Assembly (NCBI RefSeq): GCF_000504245.1
Contig: NZ_KI632509.1
Location: 2,709,751 to 2,773,750, forward strand
Origin: Haloechinothrix halophila YIM 93223
Lineage (GTDB): Bacteria > Actinomycetota > Actinomycetes > Mycobacteriales > Pseudonocardiaceae
Direction of reading: 5' to 3'
DNA: 64,000 bases
Part shown: piece after piece, positions 16,935 to 27,300 of the stretch
Position numbering within the stretch: position 1 is the stretch's first letter
Layout: the number at the start of each line of letters is the position of its first letter
The notes under the pieces: generated by a model
What the model saw: only the letters and a program-made list of their open reading frames with translations
Told to the model about the DNA's origin: nothing
Databases searched by the model: none
Position numbers and translations under genes: made by a program

Positions 16935-19900
16935 ATGTACGAACCTATCGACGCGGCAGTCGTGCGAGCGGCCGCGCTTACCGGGCACGACTCCGTTACC
17001 GCGCTTCCGTGGCCTGAACGTGCAGCCACCGACGAGGAGGCGGCGACCGAGTGGAGGCGCTGGCTACGCCAGGTGTGGTCGTGTGATGACTTCGCGCTGA
17101 GCGTAGAGGCGGCCAGTCCGGTGCTGGCACGGCAGGTGCGGGAGATCTGTCAGGGCGAGCGGATACGTGTGCGGGACGTACGCCGTGCGGTGCTGTCTGT
17201 CCTTCGGTATGCGCTGCGGGCTTCCCATCGCGCGACTCCGTTCGGGCTATTCGCCGGTGTGGCCCCCGCACGGATCGGCCCTACGCCGGTCGTGCGGTTC
17301 GCCGAGCGGCATCGTGCCGTTGCGCGGGTCGACGCTGAATGGCTGGAATCTATTGTCAGGCGCCTGGAGAATGCCCCGGCTCTGCTGTGGAGGCTGCGCG
17401 TCGTTCGGAACAACCTCGCATTCGTCCGTGATGGGCGACTGGTCGCCACGTGCCAGCCACAGGGCGGCGAACACGAGCCTGCTGAGGTGTCCGTTCGACA
17501 CACCGACGCGGTGCAAGCGGCGATGCACTCGACAGCGGAACCAATCCGCTTCCTGACCCTTGCCGATCAACTCGCGGCTCGTTACCCGGACCGATCCGCA
17601 GAGATCATCCATCGCATGCTCGCGGGGTTGGTCGCTCAGCGCATGCTGATCACAAACCTCCGGCCGCCGACAACAGAGACCGAGCCCCTGCACCACCTCG
17701 TGGACGCCCTCGCCGAGGTCAGCGCCGATCAGGTTCCCGAGGTCGCCGACACATACCGCGCGTTGCATGCTCTCCTGCCCGAACTGGACAAGCACAACGA
17801 GGCCGGCGTGGTCGAGCAACACGAGCTCCGCCTCTCCGCCGCACGGACGATGACCAACCTCCACCGCGTTGAGCGGCCGCTTGCGGTCGATCTCCGCCTC
17901 GACGGTGAAGTCACCGTTCCACCAGCAGTGACTCGGGAAGCAGCCAGGGCTGCCGCGGCACTCACCCGGCTCGCACCGCACCCGTCCGGCTCCCCGGCAT
18001 GGCGGGACTTCCACCGGCGCTTCTGCGAACGCTATGGCATCGGCGCTCTGGTTCCCGTTTCCGAATTGGTCGACCTCGACAGCGGGTTGGGTTATCCGGC
18101 CGGCTATCGGGGCTCATACCGGACGACTCCGGCAGCAGGTGTGTCCGATCGCGACCTGACGTTGCTGCGCTGGGCTCAGCAGTCCGCGCTGATGGGTACT
18201 GAGATCGTGCTCGACGATGCGATGATCGCTCGCCTGGCGGTGGGCGATCCGGACGAGTACCGGGTGCAGCCGCACACCGAACTGCGTTTCCGTATCCACG
18301 CCGCGACCCCGAACGCTCTCGTTGAAGGAGACTTCCAGCTCGCGGTCACCGGTGGGGCAAGAGCAGCCGGCACGACCACAGGTCGCTTTCTCGACCTGTT
18401 CACCGACGAAGACCGCGACCGAATGCGCGATGCCTACGCGCACCTGCCGACGGTCAGCGAGGGCGCGTTACCGGTTCAGGTTCACGGCCCGGCGGCCAGA
18501 CTGCGGACCGACAACGTGATCCGCAGCCCGCTAATGCTTCCCGCCCACCTGCCGTTAGCCGACCACGATCCAGGCGGTGACGACGTCGTCGCCTTGGACG
18601 ATCTCGCGGTCAGCGCAGACGCCGACCGGCTCTACCTGATCTCGATGTCACGCGACCAACCGGTGGAACCGTTGGTGTTCAGCGCAGTGGAGTTCGCCAA
18701 CCACGCCCATCCGATGATGCGTTTCCTGTGCGAGATCGCCACCTCGGCAACCGCTTCGTGCGCACCGTTCTCGTGGGGCACGGTGGCCGGTCGACTGCCG
18801 TTCTTGCCGAGGGTCCGCTACAGGCGCTCGATTCTCTCGCCCGCGATGTGGACACTCACCGCCGATGACCTCCCGGACAGGTCCACGTCGCCCACGCGAT
18901 GGCGGGATCACCTGGCCACCTGGCGGAACAAATACCGTGTGCCCGACACCGTCTACGTCGGTGAATCTGACCGTCGGCTACGCCTCGACCTGACCGAACC
19001 CAGCCACCTCGCACTGCTGGCCGCCGAACTCGAACGGCACGGCCAGACCACGATCCGCGAAGCGCCCGACGCCACCGCGTTCGGGTGGATCGACGGCCGC
19101 GCACACGAGGTCGTCCTACCCCTGACCACAACCGCCCCTCCCCGTCCGCGCCGATCCCGGGCATCTCGTCCGGTAGGTCGGACGCACGGGTATCAGCCCG
19201 GGTGCTGTGACTGGCTCTACGTCAAGCTGTACGGCCATCCGGAACGTCAGACCGCGATCCTCACCCGGCACCTGCCCCGACTGCTGTCGCTCTGGAGCGA
19301 ACCGCCGCAGTGGTGGTTCCTGCGCTACCAGGACCCCGAGCCGCACCTACGGCTGCGCCTACACCTCGACGCCGCCCACGACTTCGCCGACACCGCGCAG
19401 CGGATCGCGGAATGGACCGCCGACCTGCGGGAGAGTGGCCTGCTCGAACACGTCCAATGGGACACCTACTACCCCGAGATTGGCCGGTTTGGCGCGGGCG
19501 CGGCGATCACCGCCGCAGAAGAGGTCTTCGCGTCCGACTCCACCGTCGTGCTCGCCCAACTGAACGCGACCCACCACACGAGCGGGCCACACCCGCACGC
19601 CCTGGTCGCAGCCAGCATGGTCAACCTCGCGATCACCGTCACCGACGACATCGACGACGGCCTCGGCTGGATCAACAACACTCTCCGCACAGGCCGAGGC
19701 ACAGCTCTGAATCGTCGCGTGCACGACGAGGCACTGGCGCTAGCGAACCCACACGACTGCGCCCCGCTGCGTGCGGTTCCTGGCGGCCAGGAGATCGCGG
19801 CTGCCTGGTCCCGGCGGAGGGACGCGATCATCCGCTACGGGGACATACCGGGCGGGAACGGTGGGCCCACGTCAGTTGTGTCGGTGCTGTCCGACCTGCT

Positions 19901-20015
19901 GCACCTCCACCATGCCCGCATGATCGGCATCGACCCAGATTCCGAACGAACCTGCCGACGGCTGGCCCGCGCCGCCGCAATGAGCTGGTCCATCCGTTCC
20001 AAAGGAACCCGATGA
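16935..20015 (+). CDS. Lanthipeptide dehydratase LanB (full length)
   Basis: The 1026-residue protein starts at ATG 16935 behind CAGGGAG. It has the two-part LanB architecture. The large N-terminal glutamylation domain covers roughly residues 30-700 and includes RASHRATPFGLFAGVA, the typical R-x-T-P-F-G-x-F-A-G motif. The C-terminal elimination (SpaB_C) domain starts near residue 755 with WLYVKLYGHPERQTAILTR and continues through WWFLRYQDPEPHLRLRLHL. Class I LanB enzymes transfer glutamate from glutamyl-tRNA to Ser/Thr of the precursor, then eliminate it to give Dha/Dhb. The acceptor residues here would be Thr37, Thr44, Ser47 and Ser52 of the precursor. Its TGA overlaps the LanC ATG (ATGA). 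Confidence 0.95.
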   Translation: MYEPIDAAVVRAAALTGHDSVTALPWPERAATDEEAATEWRRWLRQVWSCDDFALSVEAASPVLARQVREICQGERIRVRDVRRAVLSVLRYALRASHRATPFGLFAGVAPARIGPTPVVRFAERHRAVARVDAEWLESIVRRLENAPALLWRLRVVRNNLAFVRDGRLVATCQPQGGEHEPAEVSVRHTDAVQAAMHSTAEPIRFLTLADQLAARYPDRSAEIIHRMLAGLVAQRMLITNLRPPTTETEPLHHLVDALAEVSADQVPEVADTYRALHALLPELDKHNEAGVVEQHELRLSAARTMTNLHRVERPLAVDLRLDGEVTVPPAVTREAARAAAALTRLAPHPSGSPAWRDFHRRFCERYGIGALVPVSELVDLDSGLGYPAGYRGSYRTTPAAGVSDRDLTLLRWAQQSALMGTEIVLDDAMIARLAVGDPDEYRVQPHTELRFRIHAATPNALVEGDFQLAVTGGARAAGTTTGRFLDLFTDEDRDRMRDAYAHLPTVSEGALPVQVHGPAARLRTDNVIRSPLMLPAHLPLADHDPGGDDVVALDDLAVSADADRLYLISMSRDQPVEPLVFSAVEFANHAHPMMRFLCEIATSATASCAPFSWGTVAGRLPFLPRVRYRRSILSPAMWTLTADDLPDRSTSPTRWRDHLATWRNKYRVPDTVYVGESDRRLRLDLTEPSHLALLAAELERHGQTTIREAPDATAFGWIDGRAHEVVLPLTTTAPPRPRRSRASRPVGRTHGYQPGCCDWLYVKLYGHPERQTAILTRHLPRLLSLWSEPPQWWFLRYQDPEPHLRLRLHLDAAHDFADTAQRIAEWTADLRESGLLEHVQWDTYYPEIGRFGAGAAITAAEEVFASDSTVVLAQLNATHHTSGPHPHALVAASMVNLAITVTDDIDDGLGWINNTLRTGRGTALNRRVHDEALALANPHDCAPLRAVPGGQEIAAAWSRRRDAIIRYGDIPGGNGGPTSVVSVLSDLLHLHHARMIGIDPDSERTCRRLARAAAMSWSIRSKGTR

Positions 20016-21262
20016 ACAGCTATCTCCCGGAAGCCCTGGCCGCCGCCGGCGACATCGCGAACCGGCTCGCCGACCCGCACTGGGTTCTTCCAACCCGAAC
20101 CGACACCGCTACGCGTGCCCGACGTAACCGCCAGTCGCTCGCTGGCGGAGCGGTCGGCATCGCTTTGCTACACATCGAACGTGCCCGCACCGGCCACGGC
20201 GACTGGACGACGGCACACGCCTGGCTGGCAATGGCTGCCGACGACGAGCTGACCGCGGGCCACAACGCCAACCTCTACTTCGGCGCCCCCGCTGTCGCAT
20301 TCGCGATCAGCGTGGCGGCCGACCACACCGGCGATTACCAGAAAGCGCTCTCCGCACTCGACGTCAGCACCACGGCCATCACGCGTCGCCGCCTCGACGC
20401 CGCACACTCGCGGAGGGACTCCGGCGAGCGGCCAACCCTCGCCGAATTCGACCTCATCCGCGGCCTGGCTGGCCTTGGTGCCTACCACCTTCGTCGGCAC
20501 CCCGAACATGACGTCACACGCGACGTGCTGGCCGCCCTCGTGCGGGTGACCGAGCCGTTGCCAGGCCGCCACGACGACCTACCGCCATGGTGGACCGAGA
20601 CATCACTGTCCGGCGAGCCCTCGCCGGACTTCCCTGGCGGGCACGGCAACGTCGGGATGTCGCACGGCATCGCCGCCCCGCTGGCTCTGCTGGCACTCGC
20701 CTCCATTCGCGGCGTGTGCGTGGACGGTCAACAGGCCGCGATCAAGCGCATCCGCGGTTGGTTGGACACCTGGCAGCAAGCGCACCCATCCGGCCCCTGG
20801 TGGCCTGGCTACATCACCCGCGACCACGCCCGCACCGGCCGTGTCGAGCCATCCTGTCGACAACGGCCGTCGTGGTGCTACGGCACTCCCGGGGTGGCAC
20901 GCGCCGTCCAACTCGCGGCGATCGCCACCGGCGACCACGATCTGCAACGCACCGGTGAGCAGGCCATGCTCGCCAGCCTGCGCGACCCCGTACAACTTGA
21001 CCAGCTCACCGAGGTCGGGCTCTGCCATGGCACGGCCGGCGCATTGCAGTCCGCCTGGCGAATGGCCGGAGATGCGACTACCGACGAGATCGCGAACGAA
21101 CTGGCGCCACTCACCACGCGCCTGCTCGCCCAATTGCCGAACGCTGCCGCTGACCCCGAACTGTTCGACGGACTGGCCGGCATCGCGCTCGCCTTGCACA
21201 CCATCGCCACCGCCGAGGATGGCGCGCCCCCAGCGTGGGACCGCTGCATGCTCCTCGCCTGA
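20012..21262 (+). CDS. Lanthionine synthetase C-family cyclase (LanC)
   Basis: The 416-residue protein starts at ATG 20012, overlapping the LanB stop. It is an alpha-toroid cyclase with repeated Gly-rich helix turns (GGAVGIALLHIERA, GLAGLGAYHL, GNVGMSHGIAAPLALLAL, GTPGVARAVQLAAI). The zinc ligands are visible as Cys289 in SWCYGTPG and Cys338-His339 in GLCHGTAG, with the catalytic His in GMSHG. LanC adds Cys thiols to dehydro residues to form lanthionine rings. The frame is open far upstream to 19310, but that part is the LanB shadow. A 34-bp gap with GAAGGAGG leads to the next gene. Confidence 0.93.
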   Translation: MNSYLPEALAAAGDIANRLADPHWVLPTRTDTATRARRNRQSLAGGAVGIALLHIERARTGHGDWTTAHAWLAMAADDELTAGHNANLYFGAPAVAFAISVAADHTGDYQKALSALDVSTTAITRRRLDAAHSRRDSGERPTLAEFDLIRGLAGLGAYHLRRHPEHDVTRDVLAALVRVTEPLPGRHDDLPPWWTETSLSGEPSPDFPGGHGNVGMSHGIAAPLALLALASIRGVCVDGQQAAIKRIRGWLDTWQQAHPSGPWWPGYITRDHARTGRVEPSCRQRPSWCYGTPGVARAVQLAAIATGDHDLQRTGEQAMLASLRDPVQLDQLTEVGLCHGTAGALQSAWRMAGDATTDEIANELAPLTTRLLAQLPNAAADPELFDGLAGIALALHTIATAEDGAPPAWDRCMLLA

Positions 21263-21296
21263 ACCCGACTTGTTGAACTCCGCGAAGGAGGCCCCT

Positions 21297-22154
21297 TTGG
21301 AGGCGCCACCAGACACCGGCTGGCAGCAGTACCTCATCGAGTTTGCCGACCCCGCCGATGCCCTGCGCACCGCAGCCCGTGAACTAGCACCAGCCCTGGA
21401 CGACGCGTTGAACGTCGGCGAGCTGCGCGGCTGGTGGTACATCCGCAAGACCCCCGCATGGCGGCTGCGCTGCCAGCAAACCGACCCGGGCTCCAAAACC
21501 GTGGACCTACTCCTCGCGGACCTCGCCACCAGGGGGCACGTCGCGAGATGGACCCGCGGCATCTACGAGCCGGAAACCCTCGCCTTCGGAGGCCGCGCAG
21601 GAATGGACATCGCCCACACCCTCTTCCACGAGGACAGTCAGCACGTCCTCGCTCGCGTACGGGAACCAGTACCTACAGCGGGTTTGGGGCAACGCGAAAC
21701 CACAGTCCTGCTGTACAGCGCCATGCTGCGAGCCGCTGGGCTCGACTGGTTCGAGCAGGGCGACACCTGGGCCAAGGTCACCGCACTGCGGCCCACCAAC
21801 CCCACCCAGACCGCTACCCCGGAAAGGTCACAACGCCTGCGGCACGGGATACGAACCCTGATGGCCGCAGACCCTCGCGGCCTGGCCGACCACCTGCCGG
21901 CCACGTGGCTATCCGCCTTCATCACTGCCGGCGAGCAACTCGCCACCCTCGCACGATGGGGACAACTGGAGCGCGGACTCCGCGCGATCCTTGCCCACCA
22001 CTTCATCTTTCACGCCAACCGCGCCGACCTGTCGACCACCGACCAGGCGAGCATGGCCTCGCGAGCCGTCGGGACCGTGTTCCACGAGCACCTCCACGTG
22101 GTCCCCGACCGCCGAACCCTTGACCGATCTCTGTTCTGCATGGAGCGGGAGTGA
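21297..22154 (+). CDS. Stand-alone SpaB_C (thiopeptide-type) protein
   Basis: The 285-residue protein starts at TTG 21297, five bases after GAAGGAGG. ATG alternatives would cut into the domain. It opens with WQQYLIEFADPADALRTAA and ELRGWWYIRKTPAWRLRCQ, the usual start of thiopeptide-type bacteriocin biosynthesis domains (the LanB elimination domain). It ends with HHFIFHANRADLSTTDQAS and HEHLHVVPDRRTLDRSLF. The cluster therefore has two elimination-type domains, one fused in LanB and one free. The free copy may act as elimination partner, leader-binding protein or a tRNA-dependent ligase relative. The function of such duplicates in FxLD clusters is not settled. The GTG of the next gene overlaps its stop (GTGA). 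Confidence 0.85.
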   Translation: MEAPPDTGWQQYLIEFADPADALRTAARELAPALDDALNVGELRGWWYIRKTPAWRLRCQQTDPGSKTVDLLLADLATRGHVARWTRGIYEPETLAFGGRAGMDIAHTLFHEDSQHVLARVREPVPTAGLGQRETTVLLYSAMLRAAGLDWFEQGDTWAKVTALRPTNPTQTATPERSQRLRHGIRTLMAADPRGLADHLPATWLSAFITAGEQLATLARWGQLERGLRAILAHHFIFHANRADLSTTDQASMASRAVGTVFHEHLHVVPDRRTLDRSLFCMERE

Positions 22155-23257
22155 CCGCGTTGGACCCCACCGGACACGTGGCGCAGCGATTCCCGCTGGT
22201 CGCGCGTCCCCGACCGGCCTGCGTCCCCCTGGTTCGACGCGTCACGCAGCTGTGCGAACGCGCCGAACAAGCTACCCAGAATGGCGATCGAACGGCTGCG
22301 TCCGCCGTGCACAACCAGGCCGCGCTGCTCGCGTCGGACTGCGGGTTGCCCGATCTGGCCCGCGAATGGTGCCACCGGCAAGCCAAGCTGCACTTACGCG
22401 GCTATCCGCTGAGCGGACAGTCAGCACGCCATGCCCTGGAACCGCTGGTCAACCTCGCCCGCCTCCACATCCGCGACGGGCACGGTAAGAGGGCCTTCCA
22501 CCTCATCGACGCCCTCTACGCCGCGGTCGCCAATCGCGCACACGCCGTTATTGACGGTGTCGAGATACCCGCGTGCTTGACCGATACTGCCGAGGCACAC
22601 CAGGAAGTCCGCCGCTGGTTGTGGGCTGTCCTGCTCGCCACCAGCGCCCGTGCCTTCGCTGTGGCCGGACTCTGGCACGACGCACACACCCGGCTCGGCG
22701 TCTACAAAGGAATCGGCCGCCGCATGCTCGACGGCCGGCAAGTCGCCGTGATCGCCCGCGCCGTCACCGGCGACACCGGCACTGCCCTCGGGCTACTGCA
22801 CGACACCGAACCAGGTGAGCCCTGGGAAAACGCGGTGACGGCCTGCCTCACCCTTCACTGCGGCGGCTCGGACCGGCCGGACCTCGACAACCTGCTCTAC
22901 CCCTATCACCAACTCGACGCGTCCACGCCCGGGTTGGCGGTCTTCCACACCCGACTCGCCCTGTGCTTCGTCGACGCCATCAGCGACATCGACGAGTCCC
23001 GCACCGAACAGATGACCCTCGAGCTCATCGACTGCGTAATCGCACGACAAGATGGCTACGCCGCCCACGAGCTTCTCGACCACAACACCTGCCAAAGCCT
23101 CATGGCCAACGCCCGACACCAAGAGCTGACCAACCTGGTCGAAGTCTGCGCACTCGGCCGTGGCAGCCTTCCCCCGAGAGAATTGGCGAACCTTCAAAGC
23201 GCGCTGGACACGACCGAGCTGGCCATCACCTCAGGTCGTGAAAGAAGAGCCAGCTAA
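22151..23257 (+). CDS. Helical (TPR-like) hypothetical protein of the lanthipeptide cluster
   Basis: The 368-residue protein starts at GTG 22151, overlapping the previous stop, so it belongs to the lanthipeptide operon. It is all-helical with TPR-like pairs (LCERAEQATQNGDRTAASA, LARLHIRDGHGKRAFHLIDA, ATSARAFAVAGLWHDAHTRL). It resembles the C-terminal half of XRE/TPR regulators without a DNA-binding domain. It could be a protein-interaction partner of the modification enzymes or a co-regulator. Neither is shown by the sequence. No enzyme motif was seen. It ends the operon. No terminator hairpin was obvious behind it. Confidence 0.7.
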   Translation: MTALDPTGHVAQRFPLVARPRPACVPLVRRVTQLCERAEQATQNGDRTAASAVHNQAALLASDCGLPDLAREWCHRQAKLHLRGYPLSGQSARHALEPLVNLARLHIRDGHGKRAFHLIDALYAAVANRAHAVIDGVEIPACLTDTAEAHQEVRRWLWAVLLATSARAFAVAGLWHDAHTRLGVYKGIGRRMLDGRQVAVIARAVTGDTGTALGLLHDTEPGEPWENAVTACLTLHCGGSDRPDLDNLLYPYHQLDASTPGLAVFHTRLALCFVDAISDIDESRTEQMTLELIDCVIARQDGYAAHELLDHNTCQSLMANARHQELTNLVEVCALGRGSLPPRELANLQSALDTTELAITSGRERRAS

Positions 23258-24380
23258 TCATGCTAACCAGCGAAGACCGCATGGAACCCAGTGACTGTCG
23301 CCTGCGACGAACACCGTGCTGCGCAAGCAGCTTCTCGGCAAGACCGCAACCGCAGAACTTGGATACGGGTTTCGTGTGATCACGACCGATGTCGATCTTC
23401 TCCCTTCCGTCGAGGGGCTTACGAGACCCACACCAGAGCGAGGCAGTTCAACAAGCCTGGCGGTCTCACCGAAGCGGTGCGCCGTACGAGCGCGTACTGG
23501 CTACGCAAACATGGACGGGCGCGCCCAATTTCCGCATCCCAACTGAAACGAGTAGAAGCGCCGAACCTGGGGGCAACCGGCGTCGGCGCAGCAAGAGGCA
23601 AACCGCATGAAGTACCGCCTCGCGGCACGAGAGACAACTCGCGTGGCTTGACGTCATGCCATCCCCCACTGCCGAAACGAGGACGGCACTCGGACGGCTG
23701 CCGGGATACGAGGGCGAGGATCGAGTCCTCCTGGTTCCGCGTACTGAAGTATTGAGTGCCAGTCGCCTCCGGCAACGATGTCGGCCGGACAGGCCAGGCA
23801 CGGGTTGCCGGCCACGGCCCCGGCAAACACGCTGCCATCCTCCAGGGTGACCGGACCGGGAATCTTGCCCTTATCGATCTCGGGGAAGTCCCGCAGCCGG
23901 TCATGAATGGTGGAGGTGACGGCGGATACCCAGAAGTCCAGGTTGTGGGCTAGCAGCCGGATCGGGTCGTCGGCCGAGAACGCCTTCATCTTCGACCCCG
24001 ACATCACGTGCGGCCACACCGACCACGCTCACGCGCGGGCGAGCCCGGTTTCGAAGTCGGCGACAGGAAGTCGTCGATGCCCGCTCAGTCGGACACGAAC
24101 GGCTACTGGCCACCACGTAGCAACGGCAGTCCGAAGTCTGCGGGAGCGCGTGGCTTGCCGACGTCGGGTATGCCCGCTCGGTGTTGCCAAAGCTATGGGG
24201 AGAACCGATGCGTGGTGATCAGGCCTGCTGAACCCTTGTGGGCCGTTCATCGAGCGAACTTATCCACCTGCCGCACAGCGTGCGTCGCGTCCCACGCGTG
24301 CTCGCCGCCCAAGCTAGCGTTGGTTCTCGTGCATATGCACGTGCGCAGACTATTCGGGGCTGGCAAGGAGAATGATCTAG
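23258..24380. other. 1.1-kb region without an intact gene
   Basis: Between the lanthipeptide operon and the ATPase gene no complete, convincing gene is present. A 40-codon frame (ATG 23260, ending about 23382) has three Cys (PSDCRLRRTPCCASSF) but no family likeness. A frame at 23291-23755 looks random. The leftward strand at about 23750-24004 carries the protein fragment listed separately. The right end presumably holds the promoter of the ATPase gene at 24381. Confidence 0.4.
23654..24004 (-). pseudogene. Truncated hypothetical gene fragment
   Basis: From ATG 24004 the leftward frame gives a clearly protein-like stretch for about 85 residues (DDPIRLLAHNLDFWVSAVTS, DRLRDFPEIDKGKIPGPVTL, GSVFAGAVAGNPCLACPAD). 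It then degenerates to Pro/Arg-rich sequence before a stop at 23654. The good part resembles N-termini of hypothetical proteins found on actinomycete integrative elements. It is probably a gene truncated by deletion. There is no ribosome site. Confidence 0.4.
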
Positions 24381-27300
24381 GTGGGTAACGAGGGGCTACT
24401 GACGCCGGGCGGGCGACAGTTGGAGGAGCACACCCGGCAGCTCGACGAGCGCCTATATATGCCCTATGTGGAGAGGCTTGAGTATCTGCCCGTCGGTGAG
24501 CTCTCGGCACCGTTGCTGTCTCTTCCGGGTGGTCAGCTGCATCTGCCTGGCGAGGAGCCCAGGTTACCGAAGTACCTCTCGAGAGACGTCGACCGTGTGC
24601 TCGTCCAGCGTGTTGAGCGCGCGGCCCGAGGTACGAGCACGGTCGTGTTCGCGGTGAGCAATGGCACGGCTGGGAAGACTCGGGCGTGTTGGGAAGCGAT
24701 CCAGCACCGCCGTCCTGACGGAACGCTGGCGCTGGCCGGGTGGCGTGTGTGGCCGACACTGAGTCCTATAGCGCCCGACGAGCTCCTCGAGAGCTGCGGT
24801 GAACTCTCGCCCCAGACTGTGGTGTGGCTAGATGATGCGGAACAATACTTGCTCGGATCAGACGATAAGATGGGGGATCAGGTCGCGAAGGCGTTGCGGG
24901 AGCTCCTTCTCGACCAGCGTCGCGCACCAGTGCTGATAATCGGAACTCTGCTCGCGCGCTCGTGGGGAGCCCTGACGAGAAGGGCGGCACCAGGTGAGCG
25001 AGACGCCTACCCGCACGCGCGAAAACTCCTGACAGGGCAGGACGTGCGTATTCCGGACTTCTTGACGGCTTCTGAGATCGAGCGGGCTCAGAAGCTTCCG
25101 GATCGAGTGCTCGCCGACGCCGCCCGGTACGCGCGGCGGGGAGATGTCATCCAATATGTTGCTGCCGGCCCTGACCTGAGGCGTCGCGTCACCAACGCCG
25201 ATTATCGCTCAATGGCAGTGTTATCGGCTCTGGTGCAGTTTCGCAGGATCGCCACAGCCCGCTCGGTATCATTGCTGTTCCTTGAACGCACATCCCCGTG
25301 CTATTTGACCGATAGTGAGAAGTCTACGCTGTCACAGTCCTGGGTCGCGGAGGCGATCGCCGATCTCACGCGACCGGGCACCGGCGGCCGCAGTGTGCTC
25401 ATACCGAACTACCCGACCGCGGACGGGAGCGGCCAGCCACGGTACACACTCGACGACTACCTCGATCGGCAACGATTCAGTGTCGTCACACGCCCCGGTG
25501 ACCCGGCGCGCCTCTGGGCCGAGCTGCGCAGGGAGGTCGCGCCACACGAGCTGCGGCCCGCTGCTGAGGAAGCGCAGCGCCGCAGTCTGCTGCGGGAGGC
25601 AGCCCTGCTGTACGTGTCGTCTCACGAAGCGGGCGATCCCACGGCGATGCCAGCTCTTGCGCGCATGCTGTGGGAAGCCGGTCGCATTGATGAAGCACAC
25701 CGCTGCTACGAGATCGCGATAGCGAACGGGGACCATGAGTCCCTGCCACCTGCCCGGAAGATGCTGGTCGCAGCCGGGCGACGGCAGGCCGCGCTGGATC
25801 TGATCCAATCCACCCTGGGGACGACGACCCGCGAGGGCGCCACCCAGACCGCCTTGACCTATGCCGAGATCGGCGACCGCGCGGCCGCGGTGTCGTGGTT
25901 TCGCAAAGCAGCCCGACGTGGCGATGACACCTCGGTGTATGTGGCCACCGAGATGATGGTTGAGGATGACCGTGACCGGCTACCCGAGGCGATAGCGTGG
26001 CTCGAGGAACTCGTCACTACCGGTAACACCGACGCCCTCGCGGCGGGGGCAACCGCGATCGCGGAGAAGAACGATGTGGACGCGGCCGTACGGTGGCTTC
26101 GCGGACTCGCTGACCGAGGAGACAGCGACCTGCTGCTGGCAGGCGCACGCTGGCTCTTCGCCGAAGGGCTATGCGAAGAAGCACTCACCTGGCTCGACAC
26201 GGCCGCGGAACACGGCGCCCGGGATGTCATGGCATTGGGAGCGCTGGTACTTGTCTCATGCGGGCTTCCCTCCGAGGCACTGGAGTGGGCCCGCCGAGCG
26301 GCCGAGTTCGATGAGTACGCCCCCTACATCGCGATCGCGGACGCGTTCCGGGAAGCCGGCCTCCTGCGGCGCGCGCTCGAGTGCTACGACACAGCCGCCC
26401 GGGCAGGTGAACCACTCGCCTACCAGAAAGCGGTCGAAACAGCGGCCGATCTCGGCTACGTCGACGAGGCCAAAGCGTGGCGCAACCGCGCCGTGCGCGC
26501 CAAATCCGATGTCGATGTCGGTGCGATGTGCGCCCGAGTGGCAGCCAACGGCAAAACCGCGGAGGCCGCACAGTGGTTCTTCCACGACGCCGACGCCAGT
26601 AACCCGGAGTGCCTCTCCCCCTTGATCCGCTACCTGGCCACCGACCGTGCCCACATGGAGCAGGCAATCGCGTGGTACCAGACCGCGAACGAGGTCGACC
26701 GAAGCCAGGCCCTCTGCTCGATAGCGAGTCTGCTAGCCCGTGACCACAACGCCCAGAACATCGCGGCCGACCTGTTCGAACACGCCGGCAACGCCGGTGC
26801 TTCTCACGCCTATATTTCGACGGCACGAATCTGGATCAATACGAACAGAGGCCATCAGGCCGTGGGTGTGTTGCGGAAAGCGAAAGCACTCGGTGAGCCC
26901 CAGGCCAGCACCTACCTGGCCATCGCGCATGCCAGCAGGTTCGAATTCGAGATCGCACTGGACAATCTCAAAGAGAGTTTCGACCGAAACGACTTCTCCG
27001 CAGCAGCCCCGGTCGCATTACAGGTATTCCGGCACACACAAAGCAGCGAACACCGACACAACAACGGTCAGTACGACCTCGAAGACACACACCCGCCCGA
27101 ATGGGCAACTGACCCGCCGCCCCGCACGGTGGCGCTCGACGTGCTCACCCGAGCCATCGAGGCCGGCGACATTGACGCGCTCGTATGCAAAGCGCAGCTG
27201 TTGGCGTCCACACAAAGGTTCTCCGAGGCGATCGAAATGTATCTCCGTGCGATCGCAACCGGCGAGGTTACCGACTCCCCACGGGCAAGGGAACGCAGTG

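Noticed and set aside
19310-20011. Apparent 230-residue N-terminal extension of LanC
   Set aside because: It is the shadow of the LanB 3' end. ATG 20012 overlaps the LanB stop and gives a normal-length LanC.
23291-23755. 154-codon rightward frame behind the lanthipeptide operon
   Set aside because: Composition is random-like (Arg/Ser/Thr-rich, no hydrophobic pattern) and it overlaps the more protein-like fragment on the opposite strand.
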